Positions 36,298 through 50,355 of a stretch of 64,000 nt of DNA are shown piece after piece. Below the pieces are notes generated by a model. The model was not told the DNA's origin, ran no database searches, and was given only the letters and a program-made list of their open reading frames with translations. The DNA is taken from the NCBI RefSeq assembly GCF_018687715.1, contig NC_056754.1, forward strand, positions 21,881,001 to 21,945,000. The letters run 5' to 3'. The position numbers were made by a program, and so were the translations under genes. Source of the stretch: Carya illinoinensis (taxonomy: Eukaryota; Streptophyta; Magnoliopsida; Fagales; Juglandaceae). Each line of letters begins with the position of its first letter. Position 1 is the stretch's first letter.

Positions 36298-38900
36298 CAT
36301 GGTGGTGAGTCTCATAGTCCTTTGCTGCCTGCTTTTCTCACTTGTGAGTTGCTTCATGGGCAGGTTTTGCTCATGGGATGAGTGTTTGATCTGCTGAAGC
36401 TCATAGACTCCTTTCAGAGAAAGGTCGTTGGACCTTAATCAAACTTTTGACTCACTTTCCATGGGTCCCTCATCATGAGCTTGCCATAAGGGTCAAGAGA
36501 GAGAAAAATCCCCTCACAATAGACATATTCATTAAAGAGTAATGTTACGTATAGTTATAGTGTGTGTAAATATTGTACAATTATTTTAAAAAATAATAGA
36601 ATCTATAATTAAAAAATTAATTTTTTTTCATATACATCTTATATTAATTTATTTTTTTAAAAAAATTATATGATAATTATACAATCATAATTATAAATAT
36701 CATCTAAACTCTTTGATAAACGGTAGGGTGAGATACATCATCGTGTCGTGTGCGGACTAAACAACATTATTTTATGGCTCGTGCTCCCGTCTATTTCTAT
36801 TTGAATCTCACCTTGAAGTTTGAGCATGAATGATAATCTAAATTGGATGTGAGAGTTAACCCAATCCTATCAGTTTTCCTTTTCTTAATATTGAAGTTTC
36901 AAAAAGAAATTAAATAAAAGTCTACCATGCATTAATGACGCTGTTTGTAGATAAGGAGCCACACATGGTTGTCCCAATTGGGATTGACAGGGATTGTAAG
37001 AAATATATATATTTTTTATTTTTTTATATATATTTTTTAATACTATTAAATATTTTAAAAAATCCATAACGTTTTTACAAAATAAGTTTTTAATCATTAA
37101 ATTAAAAAAATAATCACTATCAGAATCAACAGTCATGAGCCACTATGTATGACTTTAGCATTTCTGTATAAGGAACAGGACATTCAAGAAACAGGGCCGT
37201 ACGCACAAAGTGGTCTACAAATTAGTTAAGAATAATGTACACACTCTATATGGTATTACATCTATATACTATATACGTTATGAAGTATAATGTTCATCCT
37301 CAATTAAGCCACGTCATTTATTTATTTTTAATATATATGTAAATTAAAATAAACTGTAGGAGTAAAATAACCGTATTTAGTTATTGGAATGATCGAGTTC
37401 AATTCATCTCAAACTAATCATAAATAGAACCCATTATTTTTCTAATTTTGTATAAAAAAATTATACTCATCTCAATTTATTTCATATATTCAAATATATA
37501 TATCAACCTATTTATATTTAAGCACATCAACCTATTTACATTTAAGTACATCTTAATAAAACTAATAAAATATTATTATTCACAAATCAACTTAAATCAT
37601 TTGAGATTACTTTAGCATCCAGATGTAGCGCTAGATTATACTAGAACCGGCCTCTATCTTCTTGTAAATATTAATGAAGTACCCTTTGTTATTTCTTTAT
37701 TTTATTTTATTTTTTTCTTTTATACTTTTGCACTTAATTATGAATAATGATACCCACATAATACATTTTACTATATATTTCACAACACATGTTTTAAAGT
37801 GAGGGCAGTTTTATAAAGTGATGTTACTTTTATAAGTTATTTTACAAAAATACCATCATTAATTTAAAAAATGGTTGTGTAATATGTTGTAAAAAGTAAC
37901 TTTTGTTTATCATTTTTCCTTAATTATTCTCTTCAGTTGCCGCTTCACTTATTATTAGTAATTCCACTCTTTGTTACTATTTTGTTGCGAGAAATGATAG
38001 AGTTACAAATATGTAATAAAATTATATTATTTTGATTCTTATCTTTGATTTGATGAGTTTAAGTTTAAAAAAATATAATTATATTTAAAATTGTATATAA
38101 ATTATGAATATATTGTAAGCCGGCATGCATATTAATAGAGATAAAAGTTTAAACCGAAAAATCGGGCCGAACCATGTTTACTCATTATTACTTCCACATT
38201 TATTACTTATTTACTATCCGTCTCATGCACTTCTCATCATGAGTTACCACTTTATTCATTATTAATTATATGTGCCCATTATTACGGCAATTTAATTAAT
38301 TTATTGCTCGTCTAGTGCACTTCCCGTCAGTTACTATTATGTTCCTGATCATCCTTTTGCCCTCTTTTATTCATATACATTTCATTAAAACTAGTAAACC
38401 AAAAGGATTATGTTCATGAAACAATTACTTAATTCACACAACCAAGTTATGAATACAATTGAAAATCTAATAGAATTAAGAACTTTACATCGCATGTCCC
38501 GCACATCGCGCGAGTATATATGCAACTATATATATATATATAGATTTATAATTAGATTGAGGGAGGGAGGTAACTGGTACGTACATGAAATTTTATATAC
38601 AAGATTTCGGTGAAGACAAATATTAATTAATCAATTGTTTCCACCAATATAATATTCAATTAGGGTTTGCTTAGTGAAGGTTTAAAATCGAATCCAATTA
38701 ATTAATAGATTTTCCAAGCGTTGACTTTATTGCCTGTTCATCATATTCCAAGATAAAGGATCACTTTGTGATCAAATCCTATACAATATTATTATATAGC
38801 TATAGCTTGTTTAAATTTGAGTTTATAATTTGTCCTGTAATTAGATTTTATTAATGGCCATGATCATGACTTTTTACATTAAAAATAAAGTTATAACGTT
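36298..38900. other. Intergenic AT-rich DNA with MITE candidates
   Basis: 36298-36520 continues the retroelement segment seen before 34976. 36535-36715 is palindromic and starts AGAGTAATGTTACGTATAG, a MITE candidate. 37380-37620 resembles the ATCTCAA-type MITEs at 41.5-42.2 kb. No coding sequence was found. Confidence 0.45.
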
Positions 38901-38903
38901 TTT

Positions 38904-39237
38904 TAAGAGTTCTGTTATATACAGTTATTTTTATATATGTATTCTTTGGGTACTCCGTTAATGTGATTGGCTAAAACAGTTATTTTATATTTAAAAAAAC
39001 GTAATGTAGCCGATCGCATTAGTGAAATGTGTAAAGAGTACAAAAAAAAGAACTGCATATAGAGTTTTTGTATAGGAGAAGAGTTTTGTTATATACAGTT
39101 ATTTTTGTGCACTCCTTAGATATTTCACTTATGTGATTGGTCAAAACAATTATTTTATATTAAAAAAAGTGACGTAACCAATTATATTAATAAAGTGTAT
39201 AAATAATACACAAAAATGCTACATAGTGTAAGTCTTG
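38904..39237. repeat. Two adjacent MITE copies
   Basis: Copy A (38904-39072) and copy B (39078-39237) both start AAGAGTT(C/T)TGTTATATACAG. Each contains a palindromic pair, for example AATGTGATTGGCTA against TAGCCGATCGCATT in copy A. They stand head to tail and are diverged from one another. Confidence 0.65.
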
Positions 39238-39430
39238 TGCAAACTTTTTAAAAAAAGTTATACCCATTTTTAAGAAATATGTTTTTTAATTTTTTTTTTT
39301 TTCAAATAACTCGTTAATTTGAAGCTTGCATATCCTAAACTATTTTTCTTGTTATTTATATAAATAATGTTATATATAATCTTAAAAGTATTGCAGGCTT
39401 ATTGCCCTGCAAGCACTTGTTTAGTTTAAG

Positions 39431-39645
39431 AGAAATACTTTTTGCAGTCGGTAAATGCAATCGGCGTGCAGTCGTGGAGAAAAAAGTGAATTAATACGGA
39501 ACTTATATGAAAAAAAAAATTATTTTTTTAATTTTTTTTATTCATGTAGGTCTCCCTGAATATAAAAAATTTTTTTTATAATTTTTTTTATTCATTCCGT
39601 ACAGCCGATTGTATGCCGACTGTATTTGCCGACTGTATCTAGCAA
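39431..39645. repeat. MITE with about 33-bp terminal inverted repeats
   Basis: The left end has TGCAGTCGGTAAATGCAATC. The right end, reverse-complemented, has TACAGTCGGCAAATACAGTC. An AT-rich core lies between them. Superfamily not assigned. Confidence 0.7.
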
Positions 39646-42600
39646 ACCCGTTAGTTTAATTACTCTCCTTTTGTACATATATATTTTTGAAGAATATTTT
39701 AATTTTGGCCTGCTTGTTACTGGAGAATTTTAGTAGAAGAATATATATATATGTACAATATTATAAACTCAACTCATATATATAGACGTAGGACCACGTA
39801 CGTACGTACAGTCTCGAAATTAAAGTGCAAGCTAGCTCATGCTTGCATCTGCCTTGTGTAAGCTGCTGCCATCGTCTTCATTTGTCATCTCCATCGATCC
39901 TACGATAAGCCATACAAGTCATGTGAAAAAAAAGGATTTAAACCTTTTCACACATCGGCCTTGCAGCAGAAGTCATGGGATTACACCCACTCACCTAACC
40001 TTAGAAATTATTTCTTTTCGTACTGATCCTTGCCCAAGCGATCTAGGTTGGACTTGCTTGGCTATAATGGACCCCAAGTCACTATAAATGCTGTTTGGTG
40101 GAGTCAACAAAGATCTCTTTCAATATATATCACGTTTGTATATATTGTTTGTCGATCGAATAATATTCTCATGATGAATAACTGAATATAAAAATTTTTA
40201 TATTGGCTCGCATGCAATACCTAGCTAATTCGATCAATGATCTGCTGATCAAGATCATATCTTAATTAGAATGCATAATAGAGTAATTAAGGCGATATAT
40301 CGATCCTTGACCAGCTTGTTAATTAATCGATCAATAATCTTACAACTATTTTACAATCCATATTTTTATAGTTCTCTTTAAAATGGATGCTATTTTCATA
40401 AGATAACGATATTCTTATAACTTATATGTTACATGTTCTTGAAATATCCTCCAATAAAAATAGAGTTGTAAAAATGGCGTGGGTAATATATATTTCTATC
40501 ATTAGTACTCAATGCTAAGTTTTTTGTTATTTGAATTTCGAATTTTACATAAGTACTACTCTTTTTTTTAAAAAAAAAATAGATTTGTAAAATAAAGATT
40601 ATTTAAAGGATTGTAAGTGTATCGATCACTACTCAAAATTTAAGGAATAATGATTTTAATCTAGTTTAACCGATTGCGAAATTAATTAATGTATTCATTT
40701 TTTGGGTAGTTGGTCAAATATGTACATAAGTTAATTATGCTTCCTGAACTTATCATGACCAAGTGCTTAGACGTGTATAAAAAATAAAAAAATCGGTTCA
40801 ACTGGATAGGACCAGTTCGGTCCGATTTGTAACAGGCCGTTAGTTGAGGTGCTAGTCCTTATGAACTGAAAGTTTTCATATTTGAAAAACCAATTTAAAT
40901 CGAACCAAACCGGTATATATATTTTTAATTTTTTATATTATATATATTATATACTAAATTGCTAATTAATATAACATGAAATTCTAATTTTATTATTCAA
41001 GTCTATTAATCTTATAAAATAAAATTGATATAACATTTGATATAAGTTAGACACTATTTATACTAGTATAATTAGACACTAGTTATAGACACTAATTATA
41101 TAAACTATTTTAATCTTATTATTCAAGTTTATTAATCTCATTATTAAGTTAGACACCACTTATACTATATTAGTATATATAATTGATCATTAAAGAATTA
41201 GTAATTGTTAATAATAAATACTATTAAGTTTAGTATGAAAAAATTATAATATTAAACTTTTATAGTGCCACATGTGTAAATGGTAAACCGGAAAATAGGA
41301 CTGGACTAGACCAAAATTAGAAAAATCAAAAGTTTCAGTTTTGGTGATAAATAGGTCCATATTGATTCTTAAATTTCTTAAATTGGTAATACCGGTTCAA
41401 TTCTAAAATCTGTCTAAACCAGACCGAATCAGATTGATTACATGACCTCGTGCTTATATGGAAGTGTAGCAACGAAAACCAAATGTTATTTTGGGAATAA
41501 AGACATATCATTAATTTGTTAACATTTGATCATTCCCTTATTCAGGAGTAAGTTCGGTTTGGTCTATCAAAATTATCATCTCAAACTCAAAATTCTCATC
41601 TCATCATTATAACTTGTCTAAATCTCCATATAAAATATAATAAATAATTCAATTTTTTTTAACTTTTTCAAATTTCAAAATAATAATAATATTAAAATAT
41701 AATATTTTAATATTTTATCTTAAAACTCAAAATTCTCATCTTACTACCAAACCATACATTTATGTGCAGTTAGCAACTAAGCTTTTAAAGCCATAAGTCC
41801 AAAATTTATTTTTTAAAGCCTTTAGTTTATAAGCTAAATTTAACTATGGTATGTTTTGATAATCAAATGAGATAAGAATTTTATGAATAATAGTGAAATG
41901 GTTTGTAAATAGTAGTAAAATGGTTTGAGTTAAGATGCTTGTTTTGGGAAAGCAAAGATAAAAGTTGAATAAAAATATTATAAAATTAAAATTTTATTAG
42001 GATATAATTTTTGTTTTGGAATTTGAAAAAAATGTATTATTTTTTATATTTTATTTAGAAGTTTAGAAAAATTGTAAGAATTAAGTAATCATGATTAGAT
42101 AAAATAGTTAAAAATTTAAAACTAAGATGTGTTTATATTTTAGTGTTGTTTAGAAATTAAGAAAATTATCATATTCTGTTTTGAACCTAGTTATGCCCCT
42201 ACTTATATTAATAGAGTTATGTTAAGGGAATGATCAAATGTTAATACAAGTTAGGAGACCTTCCACCACCATCATCCATACATCACACATTTAGTAAGGG
42301 AAAAAAAGAATAAAAAAATCAAGTGTGATTTGTGGTATAGGGATGATGAGTAAATTTTTTCATATATATATATATACATACTAGGGCGCCTGGTGCATTA
42401 GCCCCAGGGTGCACCTGACATAATGATTTAAATTAAAAAAGTGAAAAGGTCAGTAACTTATTTTTCTGAGAAAAGAAAATATAAGATTACAGAAAAGCAA
42501 AAAATTAAGAAAAAATCTAAATTTCAACAAAGTATGAGCATTGGTTTGTATTCATATTAGATTATCTATATATTTTCTATATAATAATAAAATATTATTA

Positions 42601-44100
42601 ATTTAATAATTTTTTAATTTTTATTTTTATCACATTTTATAGTTCTGCTAATTAAAATATTAATAGTAATTATATTCTAATTAAATTAATAATTAATATT
42701 ATATATTGAGTGTTTTAAGTATTTTATTTGTTCAATTTACTTAAAGTTGAATTTTTCAAAGAGAATGCTCTAAAACGAGTCTGTTCTAAAGAGTAAAATC
42801 ATTTTAATTTTTTTATTTAAAAAAATTAAAACAAAAAGAAAGGAAAATGAGTACACTGTCGGAACAAAAATGACATGAAAAAGAGATATCAATTCATGTG
42901 CGCCGTGGGGCTATTAAAGGCCTTTTGGTAAAACATAATCCTTCATTAAATTCTATAATGAAGTTACACATCAAATAGTCAAGAGTTTTAAAGGATTTTT
43001 GGTAAAACAAGACTTAATAGACTTAACAGAAACACAAGAAAAGTTAAAGAAAAAATAACAAAAATTACTATTCACAGTTATATAACTTATTATAATAAAT
43101 TTTTATTTAACTGCTATAGTAACTTTCTTGTTTTTCTATTAACTTTTATTTTCCCATTAATTTTCTACTTATTAGTGGCCTTAATTATTTTATTTGTAAA
43201 ATTGTAATACCTCAATGTTGTTTGTTGCATTTGGAGAAGGGAAAGATGGTCGATGCATGCACATGGTTAAAGTTGAAAAATATATCTCTTCAATCGAAGC
43301 CTTTCTATTTGATGGCCAATGGATAATAAAAAATAATAAAATAATCTCTAGAGATCTCATGAAGACATTCTTCTATACGCAGGGTCTGCATACTTTGTGG
43401 ATAGATAAGTCTTTATTTTTAATCACCATTTTCTTTAATTAAATATACTACTACTCTTTCAAGATTATAATTTTCAGATGAAGACATTTGTTGGATAAGT
43501 AGGTCGTAGGTGTATTGTTTGCAGTTTTTTCTTTCAAAGTTAATAAACTTGAATGTTGAATGCATGATGTAGAAGAGAGACAGGAAATAAAATGGATAAG
43601 AGTGAAAGCTGACGTAGTCTCTATATACTACTCATCAATAATACTCATGAACCTAACAATAACTTATCTCATAAGTAAGCAAACACTTCAACTAATTAAA
43701 GAATTAATTTGAATAAAAAATTTATTAAAGAATTAATCACATTTTTTATGTCCGTAATAACTTTTTTGTAAAAATCATATTATTTTTATTAAAAATCTTG
43801 TCTTACCCAACTGGACAAATGTGATTTGCATGTTACTCTTACAAAGTACACACACAGAGATATATATATATATATATATGTCCAGATACATGTAAAACCC
43901 CTCTCAAATATATATATATATATTATTCAAGTACCGAAATATTTCAATTGATTAAGGAGTAGGGCTCGAATTTTTTAAAAAGATTAAGTTCAATTAATAC
44001 TCAAAAATATATATTTTAAATGGTGATATATATTGAAATAATCAATTAGGGAGAGTTATGAAATTAATTTTTGACATTTTGGGACTACTTCAAAAAAAAA

Positions 44101-44137
<37 letters not shown>

Positions 44138-44770
44138 TTGTGTGTGAAAAATTGAGAATATAAATTTTAATGACTAAAACTATAAAAAAGAGTTCTCAAC
44201 TAGCCTATATATATTTTTAGTGGGTGCATTAATATTAATAATTATTTTATAATTTAAAATTTCACGTATTATATATTAGAAATTAGTGTGGATGCAATTG
44301 CACCTACTTGGAATTAACAAAGCGGTTCCAACATTAACAAGAAGATAAAAGAATTGTTAAGTATATACAAGAGATAAAGAGTAGTTGAAAATTAGAAGAT
44401 CAATAACAAGACCAAGAGAAATTAATGGATTTTATAAAGTCTGTCAAATTCATCCAAAAGGAAGAAAAATAAAATTAAATAAAAATCAGAGTCAAACAAG
44501 TTCACAGCCACATATATGTAAGTGAGATCGAGAAATAGGAATAGCGTAGGCCATTGATTCCATCAAACGGGCCGCCTTCGTGGCGTCCTCCAAACAGACT
44601 AGACAAATTGTCATACGTATATAGATGCACATAAAAGTTTGCATCCTGGTGCGGTTTCTTTTGCCTTGCTCCCCATTTAGCTAGGCAGCAAATGACGTAT
44701 GAGGCCGAAAGGTCAGCCGCAAGGGCGCATGAGATCCTCCCGAGAGAGGCAATTCCCCAGGCCTAAGGGT
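39646..44770. other. Intergenic AT-rich DNA; hAT-like and ATCTCAA MITEs
   Basis: 40780-41450 carries inverted CCGGTTCAA / ACCAGTTCGGTCCGA-type ends, as in hAT-like non-autonomous elements. 41560-41760 and 41850-42180 are opposite-orientation members of one MITE family (AACTCAAAATTCTCATCT / GATAAGAATTTTATG). Microsatellites: (AT)n at 43860-43880, (ATT)n at 44100-44138. The short ORFs here show no domain or coding signature. Confidence 0.45.
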
Positions 44771-44794
44771 TTTTAACTTTCTATTTAAAGTGTG

Positions 44795-44831
<37 letters not shown>

Positions 44832-44996
44832 AATCCTTTTGAGAAGAAAAAGGTCCGACGGCCCACCTCTTAATTTGATATGAGCAATCCCTATTCCCCT
44901 CTCTCTCTCTCTTTCTAGCCAGAGAGGTACGCAGCCTGAGCATTTCAGAGCTTTTTCTGGGATAAGATGATCATCTCGAAGCAAAGGTTCAGGTCC
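44771..44996 (+). promoter_or_regulatory. Likely MIR171 proximal promoter / leader
   Basis: A (TG)n/(AT)n stretch with TATATATATATAAATCC (44812-44833) could serve as TATA box about 170 bp before the hairpin. A CT-rich tract (44898-44914), typical of plant leaders, follows. The transcription start is inferred only. Confidence 0.35.
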
Positions 44997-45140
44997 AGAG
45001 ATGGTAAGGTGTTCAATATTGAAACGAAGGTATTGATGTGGCTCAATTTGAAGAGATGGCTAAAATTAGAGAAATTAGCCATGCGATTCGGATTGAGCCG
45101 CGTCAATATCTCCTTTTGCACCCTTCTCCATCCCTCGATC
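44997..45140 (+). ncRNA. MIR171: MIR171 precursor hairpin
   Basis: The 3' arm (45093-45113) carries a 21-nt sequence beginning TTGAGCCGCGTCAATATC, a known miR171-family form (register-shifted from TGATTGAGCC...). The 5' arm (45028-45048) reads AGGTATTGATGTGGCTCAAT, the expected miR171*. The duplex pairs almost fully, using G:U pairs at the GATGTGG/CCGCGTC step, with 2-nt 3' overhangs. The stem continues inward (GATGGCTAA against TTAGCCAT) to a short loop at about 45067-45073. miR171 directs cleavage of GRAS SCL6/HAM mRNAs, affecting meristem and shoot branching. Mature arm and strand fit plus-strand transcription. Hairpin limits are approximate. Confidence 0.92.
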
Positions 45141-48100
45141 TACCTGCAACATATATAATTCCTTTTCTTGGTAAGCAATTCGTTCTCTCTCTTCTTTAAT
45201 TTTCACTCTTCGATCATCATCTCTGTCCAATATATATACATGATATGTTATTCCTTTTTTCTCTGTGTCATAAGCTTGTAAGGGCAGTACTAGTACTTTT
45301 TGTTGTTGTTGTACATCTTTCGTTTCCATTTTTGTTATGGTGAATAGCCATATATATCAAGATTTCCATATGCATGCATCTATAGGCATAAACTTGAAGA
45401 TCAGAAGTGCTTCGGATCTCTATGGAAAACTCTAAGCCAACAATGCATGTATACATAGATCCTGCACCTTTACATGTCCGGCCAAAATGAAAAAGCTTAA
45501 TTATCAATATATATGGGAAACCATGATCAATCGGAGAAGCTAGCTAGCTAGCGCAGCCTGCAGGTTAATTCGAACCTGAAAACCCCTGCAAGCTAGGGAT
45601 TTGAAGCCTTCTCAAGATCGAATATTGGTCCTGGCCAGGTTTCGATCATCCTACCCAACAGTGCATCATCGTCTCCAATAAATTACATCTTATTATATAT
45701 AGATGAACCCCACAATTAATTAAGAATTACGTGGTTGATTCCAGGTTTAATTTGTTACAGTTTAAACTGGAGAGATAGAAACTAGAGCTAGAGTGAGAGG
45801 TAGGGGCCGGGCCGGTGGGTATGTAGGGTCGTAGCTAGGGGCCAGGAGGAGAGAGGCGGAGATCATCATCAGGGCATTATTTTGGAATATTGGAAGAAAT
45901 AATCACTAGCCCCAGCCCGGACCTCCCCTAAAAAGGGAAAAAAAAAGTGAGAAAGCATGATATGCAAAGAGTAGGTAAGAAGGGCGTATCAGGTCGGCCA
46001 TAAGCTCTTCTCAGTTGCCACTCATAACATTATTCTATTGTCCAAGATACAGACACAGATCAAATAGAACAACAACAAAAAAAAAAAATAAATAAATAAA
46101 TAAAAATGAACGAATAAAGATAGATATAAAGAAAGAGAGAAAGAAAGAAGAAACTAGATGAAGAAAAGAATAGAGGTGTGCAGCTTTCGTAATTGCACCA
46201 AAAAACCATTCATCATCAAGTTCAACACAAAACCCACTTTCAAAAGCGAATAATTCTGGTTTGAGAAGAAGTTGAGTACCGCATGCATGATTGTTTTCTG
46301 ACGTACAACTTATATAGATATATACTTGTGCATATATGTTGATCATATGAGAATTTTAAATGATATTTTGCAGCTTTCATTAGCATGCATGTCCAAATCA
46401 ACAGACCAGCATGAGTTCATAGAAAAAAAAAATATATATACATATATAAATTTGCATCAATTATATATATATATATATATAAATATATATCATTGACTTT
46501 ATAATTAATATAAAGTATATAATGGTATATATGCATAATAAAGAACAGGAAAAACAAAAACGGGAATAATAAAAATGATAAAGATCTTGAGGGCCGGGGC
46601 AAGGGCCAGAGAGTTAATGAAAGGGTTAATCTTGCACTGTCCACAGCTTCAGAAGGTAGCTAGCCGGGTGGACCGGAAACCATAACTGCGACGTGAATAT
46701 TGGGGCCTACTAACGTTTGGTTTCAGTTGGGTTTGCATTCTATGTTCTTATATAGAAATTATAGAAATATCCATTTCTCTAGCTCAAATAAGAGGTAAGT
46801 TCTTATAAAGTTTAGGATGGGTTTGTTTTTTAGTTACCTAGGACTTCTCAATACGTCCTTTCATGTGTGGGTCAGTATTTTCGATATCATAATAATTATA
46901 AATAAGTCGTGGGAGTTCATCATTAGTCATAAATTAACTTGCTCTAATACTAAATAGAAATACTTATTTCTATTTTTAAAAGATTTAATAAGAAGAGTAT
47001 GATAACTTTTTATAAAATTTAAGATGAATTTATTCCTAAATCATGTTGAACTTCTCAATAACAACCTCGCGATGTTCAGCCTCGCGATGTTCCGCCAACC
47101 CAGTCCCTTGAACATTGGCTAAAAAACAATTTTCTTTTACCATGGTTTTCCATACCACTAACATTTTATGAGTCATGTCGTACCATCTTCATGTTGACCG
47201 CAGACGTGCTCTATAATCTCTGTGTCAGAGAGAGAGAGAGAGAGAGGATATGTTTTATGTGCCACTTGTATATCAGAGGGAGATGGCCCTAGGTTAAACG
47301 ATCGAGCATATATACGATCGATCAAGTACGTAGTACCGTTTCAGAACTGTTTCTTCTTCTTCGTCGTCGTGCGGTGAAAGCCTAAAGTATTTGTTTCTTC
47401 GTTCTATAACAGTTATAATTATGAGGAGTAAATTAATGAATTTTTACATAGAGTAAATTTTTGTCACATTCAAGCAGTGATGTCAAAGAAGCATCACGAG
47501 TTCATCATCACCGTACCATTATTATTAATACTCGTAACATTTAAAGATACCCTGTTGTCTCTGTCCTGTCTCGCTTTTCTTTTTCCTTTCTTTTTGTGTG
47601 GGAATTATGTAGAGCAGCGAAGAGGCCAGAGGTGTTGTTGGGTACGTAGGGTTTTATGTGGGTGTTGACGAAGAATCATCTTGTCCTCTGTTGATTTGAT
47701 TAAATCCTACTGTTTTCTGGCTCTTTTGTCTTGGCTCTAGATACGATCAAAATCAGGGGTCCCACATATTAGATTCGTTTTGATTTGGGAAAATTATGGG
47801 CATCTTTGATTTTGTTTGCAATTCTTTTTTTGCCTTTCATTTTTAGAGTTTTTTTTAATTTGGTGTAGTAGTGTCCAACTAAAACCTAACTTATCTTCTC
47901 TGCCCTCCAAAAGCTAACTTTCCTAACAACCCTTTTGTTTCCATCATCTTGTTTGCTCCACCACCATCTCCCTACTTTTAAGTAATGTGATAGCTGCAAC
48001 TGCTAGGATTGTTTGTGTTTGGTTTGAACTCCCAAGGAAATGACGTCCATGCATTATCCGAATTAACTCTATCTTATCAGACTGCATCAGGGACAAATTA

Positions 48101-48500
48101 ATCTACACGGGCCCCCACGCAAAATTGGTGAAAAAAACAGTACTTTGTATTAATCCATCTTTAATCCTCCTAGTTTTTTTTTTTTTTTTCCCTAAATATA
48201 TAACACCACGTACCCAAAGGATTAAGAGTTAGTTCTTGTCCCTTAAAATCATATTTCAACAGTATTGATATAAACTCCAAAGGTTCTATAACATATAAAA
48301 CTCATTTGTTCAAACCAAACATATGCATTCCTCAATGAAGACATCAATGAACTGCTCCAATATAATTAAACAAAAACTCCACAAAGCCTCAATAAAAGCA
48401 TCAATCTCCCAAATACCAAATCAAAAGAAAGTTAACAAATTTCCTAAACAAGATTGCCCAATAATCTCCTATACCCTATGGCACTTATATAACAATTTGT
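45141..48500. other. Intergenic downstream of MIR171; no gene seen
   Basis: This contains AT microsatellites (46464-46482) and short GA runs (47227-47246), plus CT-rich stretches near 47350. The scattered ORFs (for example 46035-46346, 47477-47668) have no domains and low-complexity content. Part of it may belong to the MIR171 primary transcript. Confidence 0.4.
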
Positions 48501-48547
48501 CAATCCAATTTTGGTTACTTATCCCACTACGGTCAATTAATCATGCT

Positions 48548-50037
48548 CATGTTTCATGCTTATGTTCTTGGTCTTCATCTGAAAAATCAAAATCATCTAA
48601 AAATTATTAAAAGTAATTGAATGAGTTATCAAAAACTTAGTAAATAGTAAATATATACTAGTGTATAAATATGAACCAGTTACATAATATAGAACAAAAC
48701 AGATTATCAAAATATCAGAACATTAGCTTAGAAATATTTATTTATAATAATAAGATATACTGAAGTCTTTTGGCATAACCATAACTAAACAACGTTATAA
48801 CATAACAGATCCCATATTTAACCCCTGTGGTAGGGTTGTGGTATTCCCAGTAGCCAAATAGGGAAGCAACAGAAGTAAAATCTCTCATTTTAAACTTTGC
48901 TCACCGAGTGTGCACATATGAAAGACCACATAAAAAAACTATTATTTCCAAAATGAGCGCACTTAGAAACAGAAATGTTGGTACCAACATAAAGAATAAA
49001 GGCCACAATTTTACACTCATGATAAGGTTTGGGATAGAAGCATAAACAAAATGTCATACCAAAAGGTTTTTAAGATGTAACATTATATCATAACAGAGTA
49101 CCAAACATATACAAATCATATTCATAGAATCATCGATAAAACTTTAGAACAATGTACAAAAAATGCTCATGTCTACACCAATCATAACATAAAAATATCT
49201 CATTTTATTATTTGGATAAAAAGAGTAGTACAGATAATGACCAAGGCTGTTTTCATATCAAACTATGCAAATTTTCCATGAAATAAACATTGGTAAATTT
49301 TTATGTAAAATCTAGTATAGGAACATTGCTTACCTGACTCTTGTAGTATATAATCTAAGTTCTAGCAATATCACAACCTAAACTAGAAAATATTTACTAA
49401 CATGTTTGTAACCCGAACAAGTACCAAACTAATCTACCTAATGAAAATCCATAACCCAAACTATAGCTTAGTCCGAGCCCAAAACTAAAACCATTCCATC
49501 ATAGTGCCTTGGTTTTATGATAGCCTAGGCACAACACCCAAAACTCAATTCTACACAAATAGATGAGCCAAACTTCTCCATATTCATTTCACCATACACC
49601 ACATGCACATTACTGTTTTACAACATGTAAAAAACAACCAACATTTTCAAGTCAAGCCCTTCCTCCGTCCATGACATTACAATCAAGAGACCCTGTAGAC
49701 ACCAACGAACAATGAAAACACAAAATCTACAATTTCTATCATATAAACAGACACAACAAAACTTCTAATAGGCACCAAGCATTCAAGTCAGGAAAATAGC
49801 AGTGCAAATACTAGACTATCGATCTTGTTGCATTAGCCTGTCAGATTTCGAGAGTGAGGTGTCGCTATGTAGGAATGCTTTAGATGCCTGTGAAATGAAT
49901 AAACAAAGTTAAAAACCTAGTTCGAATGGTTTGGTAATACACAACGGAAGGGACTAAAATTAGACAATGTAGAAGAGAAAAATCGAGGTATACCTTGGCA
50001 TGTTGACTTTGGTGGCCTCTATCAGTTGTGGCCCAAA

Positions 50038-50101
<64 letters not shown>

Positions 50102-50279
50102 CTTGAGACATAAAGAAAATGAGGCTAAATAGAGAACAAATAGAGACTTACCAAAGTCGGTGATGGAACCAGGGAACTAGGGACAAAGGTGTTGGCAATG
50201 TAAACCACAAGAAGAGGCATCAGTGCACTAGTTGTGTAGAGAAAAAAAATTACAACTCTCGAGTTAAAGGGAGGGAGTC

Positions 50280-50290
<11 letters not shown>
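48548..50290 (-). other. Possible short spliced transcript, unidentified
   Basis: On the minus strand, splice-like borders frame short open segments: 50290-50153 (ATG then ...SPTL|GTAAGTC), about 50035-49995 (...GHQSQHAK|GTATACC) and 49888-49827 (TTTCACAG|GCATCT..., ending DRLMQQDR and stop). An alternative acidic end (DDFDFSDEDQEHKHET, stop) lies near 48595-48548 after a TTTTTAG acceptor. I do not recognise a protein family. It may be a small gene, a lncRNA, or chance. Confidence 0.2.
50041..50099. repeat. (GA)n microsatellite
   Basis: About 29 uninterrupted GA units. A second (GA)n of similar length lies 183 bp further on. Confidence 0.97.

Positions 50291-50344
<54 letters not shown>
50283..50344. 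repeat. (GA)n microsatellite
   Basis: About 31 uninterrupted GA units, ending 11 bp before the Gypsy 5' LTR. Confidence 0.97.
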
Positions 50345-50348
<4 letters not shown>

Positions 50349-50355
50349 TGAATAG

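Noticed and set aside
39839..40087. 82-aa plus-strand ORF
   Set aside because: No domain, no splice or promoter context; probably chance.
46620..46660. TCCACAGCTTCAGAAGG considered as miR396
   Set aside because: It diverges from miR396 after the first ten or so bases and no star sequence was found nearby.
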